From positions 59,007-123,006 of the forward strand of contig DIRJ01000038.1 in NCBI GenBank assembly GCA_002427505.1: a stretch of DNA of 64,000 nt, in the 5' to 3' direction. The first letter of the stretch is position 1, and every line of letters begins with the position of its first letter. The notes under the pieces were generated by a model. That model made no database searches, had not been told where the DNA came from, and was given only the letters and a program-made list of their open reading frames with translations. The position numbers were made by a program, and so were the translations under genes. This DNA comes from Mageeibacillus sp. UBA5439. Its GTDB lineage: Bacteria > Bacillota > Clostridia > Saccharofermentanales > DTU023. Below are positions 15,910 through 24,846 of the stretch, piece by piece.

Positions 15910-18585
15910 CTATTTACCGGCCAGTTCCTGCAGCTTGGCACGGGCCAAAGTGAAAGCTTCCGTTATTTTCTGCGGATCATTGCCGCCGCCCTGAGCCATA
16001 TCCGGTCTGCCTCCGCCCTTGCCGCCGCTGATAGCGGCTGCCAGCTTGATCAGATCGCCCGCTTTGGCTCCGGAAGCAATCGCGGTTTTACCCATCATGG
16101 CAAGCCATACTACCTTATCTGCAGCCAATTTAGAGGCAATCAGGACAACGGCATTGTCACCCAGATGGTCGCGCATACGATCTCCGGCTGCGCGCATAGC
16201 TTCGGCTTCGAAATTTTCAAGCTCGGCAAAAATGTAATCAAATTCACCGATTTTCTCTTTCTGATCCAATAAAGAAGTGACAATTTTCTGCTGTTCTTCC
16301 TGCCGTTGTGTAGCGAGAATTTTATTCAGCCTGGCCAGCTGATCATCTTTTTCTTCCAGACGACTGAATATCTCGCTTACCTGATCTACATGCAGGCGAT
16401 TCAACAGGCGCCTGACGACGGAACGGCCCAGCAAGGCAGCGTCATGGGCAGCTTCGCCGGTGACAGCCTCTATACGTCTTACACCTGAGGCTATGCCTCC
16501 TTCAGAACTGATGAAAAAGAGTCCGATTACGCCAGTTGAGCTCAGGTGTGTGCCACCACATAGTTCACAGGAGAAATCTCCTATAGTGATCACACGGACC
16601 TCTTCATCATACCTCTCGTCAAAGAGCGCCATGGCTCCGGAAGCACGGGCTTCTTCCAGCTTTTTCACCTCAGTCACCACCGGATAATTGTCTAGGATAG
16701 CCGTATTGACAATCTCCTCAATTTTAGCTTTTTCTTCATCTGTAAGCGGCTCATCATGCTGGAAGTCAAAGCGAAGTCTGCTGGCAGAAACGTATGATCC
16801 CTTCTGGACCACATGGTCTCCCAGGACCCGACGTAAGGCTTCGTGCAGGAGATGGGTTGCCGTGTGATTCCGGGCGATGGACAGGCGCCTGCTGCGGTCT
16901 ACACTGCCCAGAACTTTCATGCCGCTGCTAAAGCTGCCCGCAGATATTCTGACTTTGTGCAGGAAAATACCATCAGCAGTCTCTTCTGTATCGAGAACTT
17001 CTGCTCTGGATTCACCCGTGCCGACAGCTGCAAATACACCCTGGTCTCCAACCTGTCCGCCTGCTTCTGCATAGAAAGGTGATGCCTTCAGGACAAAAAT
17101 AAGCTCATCACCTTCATTGGCCTCATCCACACTTTCCAGCAGATTGCTGTCGTCAGCAGTTCTGAGGATAAAGGCCAGATCCAGTTCCGCCTCCAGTTGA
17201 TCGTAACCAAGAAATTCCGTCTTGCCCAAAGCTTTGACTTGATCCGGCAGCTGCAGGGTCCCCCAGGCTGTCGAGACCTTTTCCTGAGCTGCACGGCGGG
17301 CTCTTTCCTTCTGCCCGTCCATTAGACGCTTAAAGCGCACACGATCCACCTTAAGTGAACGCTCGCTCGCGATTTCATCTGTCAAATCCAAGGGGAAACC
17401 GAAAGTGTCATGCAGCTGGAAAGCTATATCACCGGGCAGAATATCCTTCATTTCGCTGCGCGCCTTATCGATTTCTTCGTTCAGTATCTGCATACCTTGC
17501 TGTAAAGTACGGCCAAAGCGCTCCTCTTCTTTTGCCAGAACATGCAAAATACGGTCCTGATCCTGCAGCTCGGGGTAATAATCGACTGACTGGGCAATGG
17601 CTAGCTCAGTCAGTTCACTGAGGAAGGGATCTTTAATGTCCAGCAATCTGCCGTAGCGGACAGCGCGCCTGATCAGGCGTCTTAAGACGTAGCCCCTGCC
17701 CTCATTACCCGGCAGAACACCATCAGCAATCATCATCATAGCTGAACGCACGTGGTCACTGATCACACGTATTGCAATGTCATCTTTCTTATCTTTACCA
17801 TATTCCTTGCCGCTGATTTCGCAGACTTTATCCAGAATTGCCCGCACAGTATCAACTTCAAAGAGGTTTTTGACACCTTGCATGATAACGGCAATCCGTT
17901 CCAGACCGGCGCCGGTATCGATATTTTTCTGTTTCAGCGGCGTATACGATCCATCCTCTTCGCGGTTAAACTCAGTAAATACAAGGTTCCAAAACTCAAC
18001 ATAGCGGTCACAGTCACAGCCTACGTCACAGTTGGGATCATCACAGGCGAATTCAGGACCGCGGTCATAGAAAATTTCAGAACATGGTCCGCAGGGTCCG
18101 GTTCCGTGCTCCCAGAAATTATCCTTATCGAAGCAACGTATGCGTTCTGCCGGTATTCCGACTTCATCGTGCCAGATGTCGTATGCTTCATCATCATTGC
18201 AGTGTACTGTGATCAGAAGCCTCTCCACAGGCATTTCCAGCCATTCTGTAATAAATTCCCAGGCCCAGGTGATGGCTTCGCGCTTGAAATAGTCACCGAA
18301 AGAAAAGTTACCCAGCATCTCAAAATAGGTGCCATGTCTGTCGGATATACCCACATTCTCTATATCCGGCGTACGAATGCATTTTTGACAGCTGGCAACA
18401 CGTTTGCGCGGTGGCGTGGCCGCTCCCGTAAACCAATTCTTCATTGGGGTCATACCTGCATTAATCAGCAGAATTGAGGGATCATTTTTTGGTATCAGAG
18501 AGAAACTGGGCAGTATAAGATGATCTTTTTCCTGAAAAAAATCCAGAAACATTGATCTGATGGTGTTTAAGCTAAGAGGCTGCAT
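15910..18585 (-). CDS. alaS: Alanyl-tRNA synthetase
   Basis: 891 residues, full length. It charges tRNA-Ala, whose G3:U70 pair it reads. The class II aminoacylation core occupies the N-terminal ~450 residues (FLDFFQEKDHLILPSFSLIP, NAGMTPMKNWF, RLIRRAVRYGR). The editing domain carries zinc ligands NHTATHLLHEAL (~566-577) and CELCGGTHLSSTG (~663-675). The C-terminal DHHA1 domain ends with GGKGGGRPDMAQGGG. AAGGAG lies 8 nt before the ATG. The genome context includes a tRNA-Ala gene at 24.7 kb with the matching G3:U70. Confidence 0.97.
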   Translation of the reverse strand: MQPLSLNTIRSMFLDFFQEKDHLILPSFSLIPKNDPSILLINAGMTPMKNWFTGAATPPRKRVASCQKCIRTPDIENVGISDRHGTYFEMLGNFSFGDYFKREAITWAWEFITEWLEMPVERLLITVHCNDDEAYDIWHDEVGIPAERIRCFDKDNFWEHGTGPCGPCSEIFYDRGPEFACDDPNCDVGCDCDRYVEFWNLVFTEFNREEDGSYTPLKQKNIDTGAGLERIAVIMQGVKNLFEVDTVRAILDKVCEISGKEYGKDKKDDIAIRVISDHVRSAMMMIADGVLPGNEGRGYVLRRLIRRAVRYGRLLDIKDPFLSELTELAIAQSVDYYPELQDQDRILHVLAKEEERFGRTLQQGMQILNEEIDKARSEMKDILPGDIAFQLHDTFGFPLDLTDEIASERSLKVDRVRFKRLMDGQKERARRAAQEKVSTAWGTLQLPDQVKALGKTEFLGYDQLEAELDLAFILRTADDSNLLESVDEANEGDELIFVLKASPFYAEAGGQVGDQGVFAAVGTGESRAEVLDTEETADGIFLHKVRISAGSFSSGMKVLGSVDRSRRLSIARNHTATHLLHEALRRVLGDHVVQKGSYVSASRLRFDFQHDEPLTDEEKAKIEEIVNTAILDNYPVVTEVKKLEEARASGAMALFDERYDEEVRVITIGDFSCELCGGTHLSSTGVIGLFFISSEGGIASGVRRIEAVTGEAAHDAALLGRSVVRRLLNRLHVDQVSEIFSRLEEKDDQLARLNKILATQRQEEQQKIVTSLLDQKEKIGEFDYIFAELENFEAEAMRAAGDRMRDHLGDNAVVLIASKLAADKVVWLAMMGKTAIASGAKAGDLIKLAAAISGGKGGGRPDMAQGGGNDPQKITEAFTLARAKLQELAGK

Positions 18586-18629
18586 ACATTGGACTCCTTA
18601 AAGTGTTTATTGTAATTATTCTATAATTT

Positions 18630-18675
18630 AAAGGCGGCTGACGCTGTGTCCTGGAGAACATGCGTCGCCGCCCTT
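18630..18675 (-). terminator. Probable terminator of the PP2C-like/LysM gene
   Basis: A long imperfect hairpin (AAAGGCGGC-TGACGC at 18630-18644 against GCGTC-GCCGCC-CTTT at 18662-18675) lies 58 nt past the stop of the gene at 18733-20424 and before alaS. On the minus strand it ends in TTTAAATT, a weak U-tract. Confidence 0.55.
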
Positions 18676-18732
18676 TATTCTATATCTTTTATCCCCGTCT
18701 TACAAAAAACGGCGACAGAAGCGGCTCAGTGC

Positions 18733-20424
18733 CTAATCTTCGATCAAGGCATCCAAAACTGCTTGCGGGGGAACCAGAAGTTCTTCACCGGTAAAGATAT
18801 TGTCACCAACTGCTTTACCGTTATACTCCATGAAGGCTGCATACAGCTCATCAGAGTAAGTTCCGTATGATTCCATCATTATGCCCCAGGGCGAGTCACC
18901 GGCCTGAACAACATAGGTCGAATCCGCCGGTGCCGGAGTCGTTTCAGTTGTATCTTCCGTGGGATCGGTCTGTGTATCTGTAGGATCAGTATTCACCGGC
19001 GGCACGATGACCGGCGGTGTTTCAGTGGAAACTACAGGTGTGGTCGTGTTTGATTCTGTCGAATCCGGATCATCTTTACCGCCACCCAGAAGTTTAATCA
19101 AAGCGAAAATACATAAAGCGATTATTGCGATCAGAACAACATAGAAAACAATCTGTTTATTGCGGGAAGAACGGACATACTTGGCACGCTCATCATCCTC
19201 ATCATAGTAAAGATCGTCATCATCATCACCCAGATAACTGTCATCCCAGACCTGGCCTTTGTAGGCACTGCTGCTGTAGGCATCATCCTGGTCTGCAGAA
19301 TCATCGTAGATTTCACCCTGTCCGAAGCGTCTGCGCTGATCTTCAGGAGAAGTGTAGGCAAAACCGGGAACAGCGGGCGTGCTGTCATCTTTGATCTGAT
19401 CAAAAGATGCTGTTTCATTATCCGGTTCAGAATATTCCGGTCTGAAGGCGGCATCCGTGTCATCCGGCTTTTCCCAGCTGTCATCAGGTTTAGCTTCCGC
19501 TTCCGGTTCGCTTAAAAAATCTACCATATCCTGACGCTGGTAACGCTGTGTTGCCTGCTCATCCGGATCAGCCGGGACAGGAGCATCAAAGGGTGTTCCC
19601 ATCACAACCTGAGTATTGAAACGCCCCAGATTAAGCTGGGAAGATTTACGGCTGTCTTCCATCACAGACTCCACCATGCCCAGCATCAGCTGCAAGGGAG
19701 TACCCGGCACCTGGGCGGACGCTGACGTAAGCAGGAGACCGGCAGCATCGTACTGATCTTCAGCACTATTCAGAATACGCATAATGTCTCTTTGTCCCAG
19801 CGCCTGATACAGCTCCTGATTACAAATAAGAAGAACATCTCCCTGCTCAATCTGGGCTATGTTGGAGTAACGTAAAGTGCCGGCTTCTCCGGCAATAAAA
19901 TCATTAATACCGCCCACGGCCTGTCCGTCAGCGTCAACTGCATTAAAATCCATTGTCTCATCAGTGAGGGGGTAAAGAACGCCGCGACGGTAGAGCATGG
20001 CTGCTCCGGCACCTAGTGTTACGGCTGCCACTTCACCATCGCGCAGTACAAATCCTGAAAAATACGGCTCACGGGCTCCTGCTTCCGCAATGGTTATCCG
20101 GCCTGTAACATCCATAGCGGCGTCGGCTAAATCATTGAGTCCGCTATCGATGTCACTGGAAGGATCATTTATTTTTTCTGTCAGGCGCTCGAGAGGCTCC
20201 CGCCAGGATGTGTCGTCTTCCTGCCTATTATACGGATAGCCGAAAATTGAAAACAGAAAACCCCTGTCTTCACGGTCCAGCGTTGAATCAACAGACCTTT
20301 GCTCTCGTCTGCCTGGGAAGCGGCCATCCAGGCAGTATGAATCAACAATTCCCTCTGTCGGATAGTAGCGGGCTGCCACAGTAAGTGCCAATCGCGTAAA
20401 AACAGTAGATGATGACTTGGCCAT
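18733..20424 (-). CDS. Membrane protein with degenerate PP2C-like cytoplasmic domain and extracellular LysM
   Basis: 563 residues. Residues ~1-265 resemble a PP2C-type phosphatase (GFVLRDGEVAAVTLGAGAAM, then QGDVLLICNQELYQAL ~194-209). However the Asp-containing metal motifs (usual GDSR and SDGL) read GAGAAM and CNQEL, so it is probably inactive. An acidic, disordered linker (~280-420) precedes one membrane segment (~425-446). A Thr/Pro-rich stalk follows and a LysM domain at ~503-552 (YVVQAGDSPWGIM...EELLVP), which binds peptidoglycan. Topology should place the PP2C-like part inside and LysM outside. RBS GGAGG 5 nt before ATG. Function unknown; wall sensing or phosphoprotein binding is a guess. 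Confidence 0.72.
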   Translation of the reverse strand: MAKSSSTVFTRLALTVAARYYPTEGIVDSYCLDGRFPGRREQRSVDSTLDREDRGFLFSIFGYPYNRQEDDTSWREPLERLTEKINDPSSDIDSGLNDLADAAMDVTGRITIAEAGAREPYFSGFVLRDGEVAAVTLGAGAAMLYRRGVLYPLTDETMDFNAVDADGQAVGGINDFIAGEAGTLRYSNIAQIEQGDVLLICNQELYQALGQRDIMRILNSAEDQYDAAGLLLTSASAQVPGTPLQLMLGMVESVMEDSRKSSQLNLGRFNTQVVMGTPFDAPVPADPDEQATQRYQRQDMVDFLSEPEAEAKPDDSWEKPDDTDAAFRPEYSEPDNETASFDQIKDDSTPAVPGFAYTSPEDQRRRFGQGEIYDDSADQDDAYSSSAYKGQVWDDSYLGDDDDDLYYDEDDERAKYVRSSRNKQIVFYVVLIAIIALCIFALIKLLGGGKDDPDSTESNTTTPVVSTETPPVIVPPVNTDPTDTQTDPTEDTTETTPAPADSTYVVQAGDSPWGIMMESYGTYSDELYAAFMEYNGKAVGDNIFTGEELLVPPQAVLDALIED

Positions 20425-20578
20425 ACATGCCTCCTAAAAAAATAATTGAATAAACATTTTGATTAATTCTAACATAAAATAACAATCTGCTAATACCATT
20501 TCAACAGCAAAGCCGGCATTTGTCCTCATTCCCTGTAAAATGGTAACAGCCGTGAATAAAGCATTTTATATCTTCAGA

Positions 20579-21316
20579 CTAGTCATAAAAATATCCGGCC
20601 TTATACAGCAGTTGCGCCAGCTCTATGTCAGCCGGGGTAGTCAGTTTCAGATTGCGGCTGTCACCGCTGACCGCGCGCACCGGGTAGCCCATGCGCAGGA
20701 GAAGGGCAATATCATCTGTTGCCTGTATCCCCTCTTCTCTGGCAAGTTCAAAGGCATGCAGCAGTATATCCAGGTCAGCAGCCTGAGGGGTCTGCATTTT
20801 TAAAAGTTCCTCACGTGGTATCTCAAGTTCTTTGAGCGAGTCATACTCGGCTTGTCTGATTGTGTCCGTAACGGGCAAAGCTGCAACGACAGCACAGCGT
20901 TCAGATTTCAACCTCGCTAAAACGCGCCCGATCACTGCAGACGGGATAAAACAACGGGCTCCGTCATGAATCAGAACCAAAACCCGGCCCTTAAAGCCGG
21001 CAGCATGCTTTTCAACTGCCTTCAAACCATTGAAAACAGAGTCCTGGCGCGTCTTGCCTCCGGCAACAATGCCCTCCAGTCCCCGGCAGCTTTCAGGCAA
21101 AACCCGGGCCTGATCTGTTTCACCCCGGGAAGACATGTCCTCCGGGGCCATGACTGTAAAGATATGTTCAATAGCTGAGTTCTTGCTGAAGCGTTCCAGA
21201 CACAGCTCCAGCAAAGTGCGGCCGGCTATTTCAAGCAGCATCTTGTTTCGATCCGCCTGCATACGCTCGCCGCGTCCGGCTGCTAAAATAATGGCATATG
21301 TCCGAAATTCGCTCAT
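20579..21316 (-). CDS. ispD: 2-C-methyl-D-erythritol 4-phosphate cytidylyltransferase
   Basis: 245 residues. IspD joins CTP and methylerythritol phosphate in the non-mevalonate isoprenoid pathway. The nucleotide-binding loop is AIILAAGRGERMQADRNKML (~8-27), with LIHDGARCFI (~117-126) and TDDIALLLRMGYPVRAVSGD (~199-218) as further family blocks. 9 nt downstream of radA on the same strand, a common Bacillota order. Length is normal. Confidence 0.93.
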   Translation of the reverse strand: MSEFRTYAIILAAGRGERMQADRNKMLLEIAGRTLLELCLERFSKNSAIEHIFTVMAPEDMSSRGETDQARVLPESCRGLEGIVAGGKTRQDSVFNGLKAVEKHAAGFKGRVLVLIHDGARCFIPSAVIGRVLARLKSERCAVVAALPVTDTIRQAEYDSLKELEIPREELLKMQTPQAADLDILLHAFELAREEGIQATDDIALLLRMGYPVRAVSGDSRNLKLTTPADIELAQLLYKAGYFYD

Positions 21317-21325
21317 TAACTTTTC

Positions 21326-22729
21326 CTAATTCTCTCCGGAAAAAAGCAGATCAAATGCTTCCTGTACATTACTGACATAGTAAAGCTTCACATCACTCTT
21401 TTGTGTGTTTTCATAACGTTTCATCTGCTCGCGTCCGGCGGCGGGCAAGACAAAGCTCTGCCAGCCGGCACGACTGCCTGCTTCAATCCGCAAGGCCATC
21501 TGGCTGACAGGGCGAACTTCACCCGTCAGGCCGACTTCGCCTAATACTATAGCATCCAGATGCAGGGGTTCTTCGCGGAAAGTGGAGAGTATTGCTGACA
21601 TAATAGCCAGGTCTGCCGCGGTTTCCGCGATCCGGATACCTCCGGTCACGTTTACGTAGGTGTCAGACTGTGATAGATCTACCCGGATGCTTTTAGCCAT
21701 GACCGCCAGCAGCAGCGACAGCCGTGAACGATCGATCCCCTGCGTCATTCTGGTCGGGGTAGCATAGGGAGAGGCAACTGTTAAAGCCTGTATTTCCAGA
21801 AGCAGAGGGCGGCTGCCTTCCATGGTGGAAGTTACAACTGAACCGGCAGTATGTCTGGGACGGCCCCGGGACAGTAAAGCCGAAGTTTCACTGACCGAAA
21901 TAAGGCCCTTGTCCGTCATCTCAAATACACCCAGCTCATCGGTAGCGCCAAAGCGGTTCTTTACAGCACGCAGGAGACGAATGCTTGTATCCTTTTCGCC
22001 CTCAAAATAAAGGACGACATCCACCATATGCTCTAAAACACGGGGTCCTGCTACAGTGCCTTCCTTGGTCACATGTCCGGTCAGAATCAAAGTGATGCCG
22101 AGTGCTTTTGCGATACGCAGCAAACCCAGAGTAACTTCCCGAATCTGACTGACCGATCCGGGTGCCGCCGCAAGCTCGGCCGAATATACAGTTTGAATGG
22201 AATCTATTACTGCTATCTGAGGGTGCAGAGCTCTCAGGCTTTCTTCAATGGCAGCAAAGTCAGTTACGGTAAGCAGGCGGATAGCTTTATCCGTTAAACC
22301 CAGGCGTTCCGCCCTCAGGCGTATTTGCTCAGCTGATTCTTCGCCGCTGATATAAAGTGTTGCCTCCTCCGGAAAGCTGCCCAAAGCCTGGAGGGCCAGA
22401 GTCGATTTGCCAATACCCGGATCACCACCCAGCAGGATCAGCGATCCTCTCACAAATCCCCGGCCCAAAACCTGATCCAACTCAGCAATACCGGTAGGAA
22501 ATCTGTCCTGCAGATCTGCTTGAAGTTCATTCAGCTTTACCGGCTGTGTGCTTTGTTCGCCATCATAGCTCTGAACCCAGCTGCCTTGTGCCAGCTGTTT
22601 CTTTTTACTTTCTTTACTGTCCGGCACTTCAACAATCGTATTGTAGGCACCGCAATTAGTGCAGCGACCAAACCAGCCAATATAATCCTGGCCACATTCA
22701 GTGCACATATAAAGAGACTTTTTCGCCAT
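21326..22729 (-). CDS. radA: DNA repair protein RadA
   Basis: 467 residues, RecA-related helicase that promotes branch migration during recombination. N-terminal zinc finger with Cys 9, 12, 23 and 26 (CTECG, CTNCG); Walker A GGDPGIGKST near residue 100; Walker B-like AVIDSIQTVYS; the RadA hallmark KNRFG; and a C-terminal Lon-protease-like domain ending with GEVGLTGEVRPVSQ. All parts are intact. It leads the radA-ispD pair. Confidence 0.97.
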   Translation of the reverse strand: MAKKSLYMCTECGQDYIGWFGRCTNCGAYNTIVEVPDSKESKKKQLAQGSWVQSYDGEQSTQPVKLNELQADLQDRFPTGIAELDQVLGRGFVRGSLILLGGDPGIGKSTLALQALGSFPEEATLYISGEESAEQIRLRAERLGLTDKAIRLLTVTDFAAIEESLRALHPQIAVIDSIQTVYSAELAAAPGSVSQIREVTLGLLRIAKALGITLILTGHVTKEGTVAGPRVLEHMVDVVLYFEGEKDTSIRLLRAVKNRFGATDELGVFEMTDKGLISVSETSALLSRGRPRHTAGSVVTSTMEGSRPLLLEIQALTVASPYATPTRMTQGIDRSRLSLLLAVMAKSIRVDLSQSDTYVNVTGGIRIAETAADLAIMSAILSTFREEPLHLDAIVLGEVGLTGEVRPVSQMALRIEAGSRAGWQSFVLPAAGREQMKRYENTQKSDVKLYYVSNVQEAFDLLFSGEN

Positions 22730-22895
22730 AAATCAACTCCTGGTGCCAGTATAGGACATTCGATTGATAAATGGTATAATTTCTCGCAGTATTTCTCTTA
22801 GTGACCAGTGCCTGTTGAAGTCCCTGACTCTGTCATTTCAATCATTCTGCATTGATCTTTATTGGGAGAATTCTGAAAGGAATTAAGGGAATATT

Positions 22896-24662
22896 GTGAC
22901 TGAAGACATTAAAACTATTAAGAGTTCCTCTATGTCCGGTTATGCTGATGGCTTTGAGATCCCTGCTCTGACCATGAACGAATCTCTGACAGCTATGGCT
23001 GTGAAGCGTCCTGATGAAAAAGCGCTTTCATATTACGGTAAGGACCTGTCCTATACTGAATTGCAGGCAAAAATAGACACTTGCGCCCGCGCACTGGTTG
23101 CCAGCGGAGTCAGGGAGGGTGATGTCCTGGCTCTCGGTCTGCCCAACATTCCTGCCGCCGTCATCGTGTTTTATGCTGCTAACAGACTGGGCTGCATCTG
23201 TAATATGATTCACCCGCTCTCACCTCCCCGCCTGGTCGGCAAACACCTGACAGAAACCGATAGCAGCTTTCTGTTTATTGCTGATATGGCAGTCAATAAA
23301 TTGCGGCCCTTGCTGGAGGAATTGAAAGGGTCGCCGAAGATAAAAGATATTATCATCTGCGGCATGGCCGACGAGGCACCCGCCTGGAAGCAGCCCTTTT
23401 TTAAACTTCAGCTGCGTAAAAATAAAGCGGAAAAGGATCTTTTGGCCGGAACGACCAGCTGGAAGACTTTCCTGAAAAAAGCTGAATCCGTCAGGGTTAC
23501 CCCCGCACGCAGCAAAGACCACAAAAGTGTCTGTGCATACTTACACAGCGGCGGCACCACTTCCGAACCGAAAACAATCATGCTCAGCGACTATAACTTC
23601 AACGCTATCGCCTATCAGGCCAATCAGCTGCTGGGTTATCCCCTGTCTGCACCGGTTCCGTCCGGCAAAAGCATGATTACAGTATTACCCCTTTTCCATG
23701 GTTTCGGTCTGTGTATCGGCATGCATACCTGCCTGATTAATGACATTAAGGTTTATCTTCTGCCCCGCTTCTCGGCTAAGGCTGTGGCCGATTTATTCAA
23801 GCACAGACAGGCCAACTATATCTGCGGTGTCCCGACTTTATATGAAGCTTTATCCAAAGCCGAGGCCATGCAGAACACTGATCTTTCCTGTCTGGAAGCC
23901 GCTTTCTGTGGGGGTGATTCCCTGACGCCGGAGCTGAAAGACCGCTTTGACAAGTTTTTGGCAGACCATGGTTCCAAGTCGAAACTGCGTGAAGGCTACG
24001 GACTGACTGAAACTGTTACCGTCTGTTCAGTTATGCCGGATAAATACTCGGACAGAAACGGCATCGGCCTGCCACTGTCCAATATCAGGATGAAGATAAT
24101 CAATTCTGAAAGCCGGGAGACGCTGCCGGCAAATGAAATCGGAGAAATCTGCGTTAGCGGACCCACTACCATGCTGGGTTACCTCAATGATGAAACCGCC
24201 ACATCTCATGCCATTGTGACCCATGAGGACGGACTGGACTGGGTAGAAACCGGGGATATCGGTTATCAGGATGAAGAAGCTTTTTTCCATTTTAAAGGCC
24301 GGCTTAAACGCACGCTCAAAGTTTCCGGCATTCCTGTTTTTCCTAAAGAAATCGAGGAACTGATCTCGGGTCTGCCGCAAGTGAGATATGTCGCCGCTAT
24401 CGGCATCCCGCATCCCTATAAGATGACTGTGGTCAAGGTCTTTGTTGTCGCTCATGAGGGGGCAGATCCGGAAGAGCTGGAACAAGATATCATTCGCCTG
24501 TGTAAGTCTTCACTGATTGCTCACGCCGTACCTCAGGAAATTGAATTCCGTGACAGCCTGCCTCAGACTCTGGTCGGGAAGATCGACGTCAAGCTGCTGG
24601 AAGCAGAGGAAGCGGCACGACAGACAAAAGTTGAAAAGCAGTCGGCAGTATCAGGCCAATAA
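22896..24662 (+). CDS. AMP-dependent acyl-CoA synthetase (fatty acid-CoA ligase-like)
   Basis: 588 residues from a GTG at 22896, with AAGGGA 5 nt upstream. An ANL-superfamily enzyme that activates a carboxylic acid as acyl-AMP and then transfers it to CoA. Visible motifs: the P-loop YLHSGGTTSEPKTIM (~215-229, usual SSGTTGxPK), REGYGLTET (~366-374), VETGDIGYQDEEAFFHFKGR (~448-467) and the C-terminal catalytic Lys region LVGKIDVKLLEAE. It stands alone between radA and the tRNA-Ala gene; its acid substrate cannot be told from sequence. Confidence 0.87.
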   Translation: MTEDIKTIKSSSMSGYADGFEIPALTMNESLTAMAVKRPDEKALSYYGKDLSYTELQAKIDTCARALVASGVREGDVLALGLPNIPAAVIVFYAANRLGCICNMIHPLSPPRLVGKHLTETDSSFLFIADMAVNKLRPLLEELKGSPKIKDIIICGMADEAPAWKQPFFKLQLRKNKAEKDLLAGTTSWKTFLKKAESVRVTPARSKDHKSVCAYLHSGGTTSEPKTIMLSDYNFNAIAYQANQLLGYPLSAPVPSGKSMITVLPLFHGFGLCIGMHTCLINDIKVYLLPRFSAKAVADLFKHRQANYICGVPTLYEALSKAEAMQNTDLSCLEAAFCGGDSLTPELKDRFDKFLADHGSKSKLREGYGLTETVTVCSVMPDKYSDRNGIGLPLSNIRMKIINSESRETLPANEIGEICVSGPTTMLGYLNDETATSHAIVTHEDGLDWVETGDIGYQDEEAFFHFKGRLKRTLKVSGIPVFPKEIEELISGLPQVRYVAAIGIPHPYKMTVVKVFVVAHEGADPEELEQDIIRLCKSSLIAHAVPQEIEFRDSLPQTLVGKIDVKLLEAEEAARQTKVEKQSAVSGQ

Positions 24663-24675
24663 TCCGGTCTATAAG

Positions 24676-24703
24676 TTGACTCACTCTAAATATGTGATAG
24701 AAT
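24676..24703 (+). promoter_or_regulatory. Promoter of tRNA-Ala
   Basis: TTGACT (24676-24681) and TAGAAT (24698-24703) are separated by 16 nt and lie 36 nt before the tRNA, a good sigma-A-type promoter. Confidence 0.75.
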
Positions 24704-24738
24704 ATCGAAGCGGTTAAGTCACTGTTGGATCGCATCCC

Positions 24739-24814
24739 GGGCGATTAGCTCAGTTGGGAGAGCGCTGCGTTCGCATCGCAGAGGCCGAGAGTTCGAATCT
24801 CTTATCGTCCACCA
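24739..24814 (+). tRNA. tRNA-Ala (anticodon CGC)
   Basis: All four arms fold: acceptor GGGCGAT/ATCGTCC including the G3:U70 wobble pair that identifies tRNA-Ala, D-arm GCTC...GAGC, and anticodon stem CTGCG/CGCAG with loop TTCGCAT (anticodon CGC, decoding GCG). The T-arm is GAGAG-TTCGAAT-CTCTT. The discriminator is A and the CCA end is encoded. Confidence 0.95.
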
Positions 24815-24846
24815 AAAAACCCTGATTTTAGAATCAGGGTTTTTTA
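24815..24846. terminator. Terminator after tRNA-Ala, shared with the convergent gene
   Basis: AACCCTGATT and AATCAGGGTT form a 10-bp stem with a 4-nt loop, followed by a T-run on the plus strand and preceded by A on the left. It begins directly after the CCA end and serves the convergent short-chain dehydrogenase gene too. Confidence 0.9.

Noticed and set aside
17752..18477. 241-codon open frame on the plus strand
   Set aside because: Antisense to alaS, which has clear motifs over the whole stretch; composition is a shadow of the alaS codon pattern.
19125..19394. His-rich plus-strand ORF resembling a metal-binding protein
   Set aside because: It is the antisense of the Asp-rich linker of the PP2C-like/LysM protein (GAT codons read as ATC/CAT); no ribosome site.
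24027..24485. 152-codon minus-strand frame
   Set aside because: Antisense to the acyl-CoA ligase, without ribosome site or recognisable motif.
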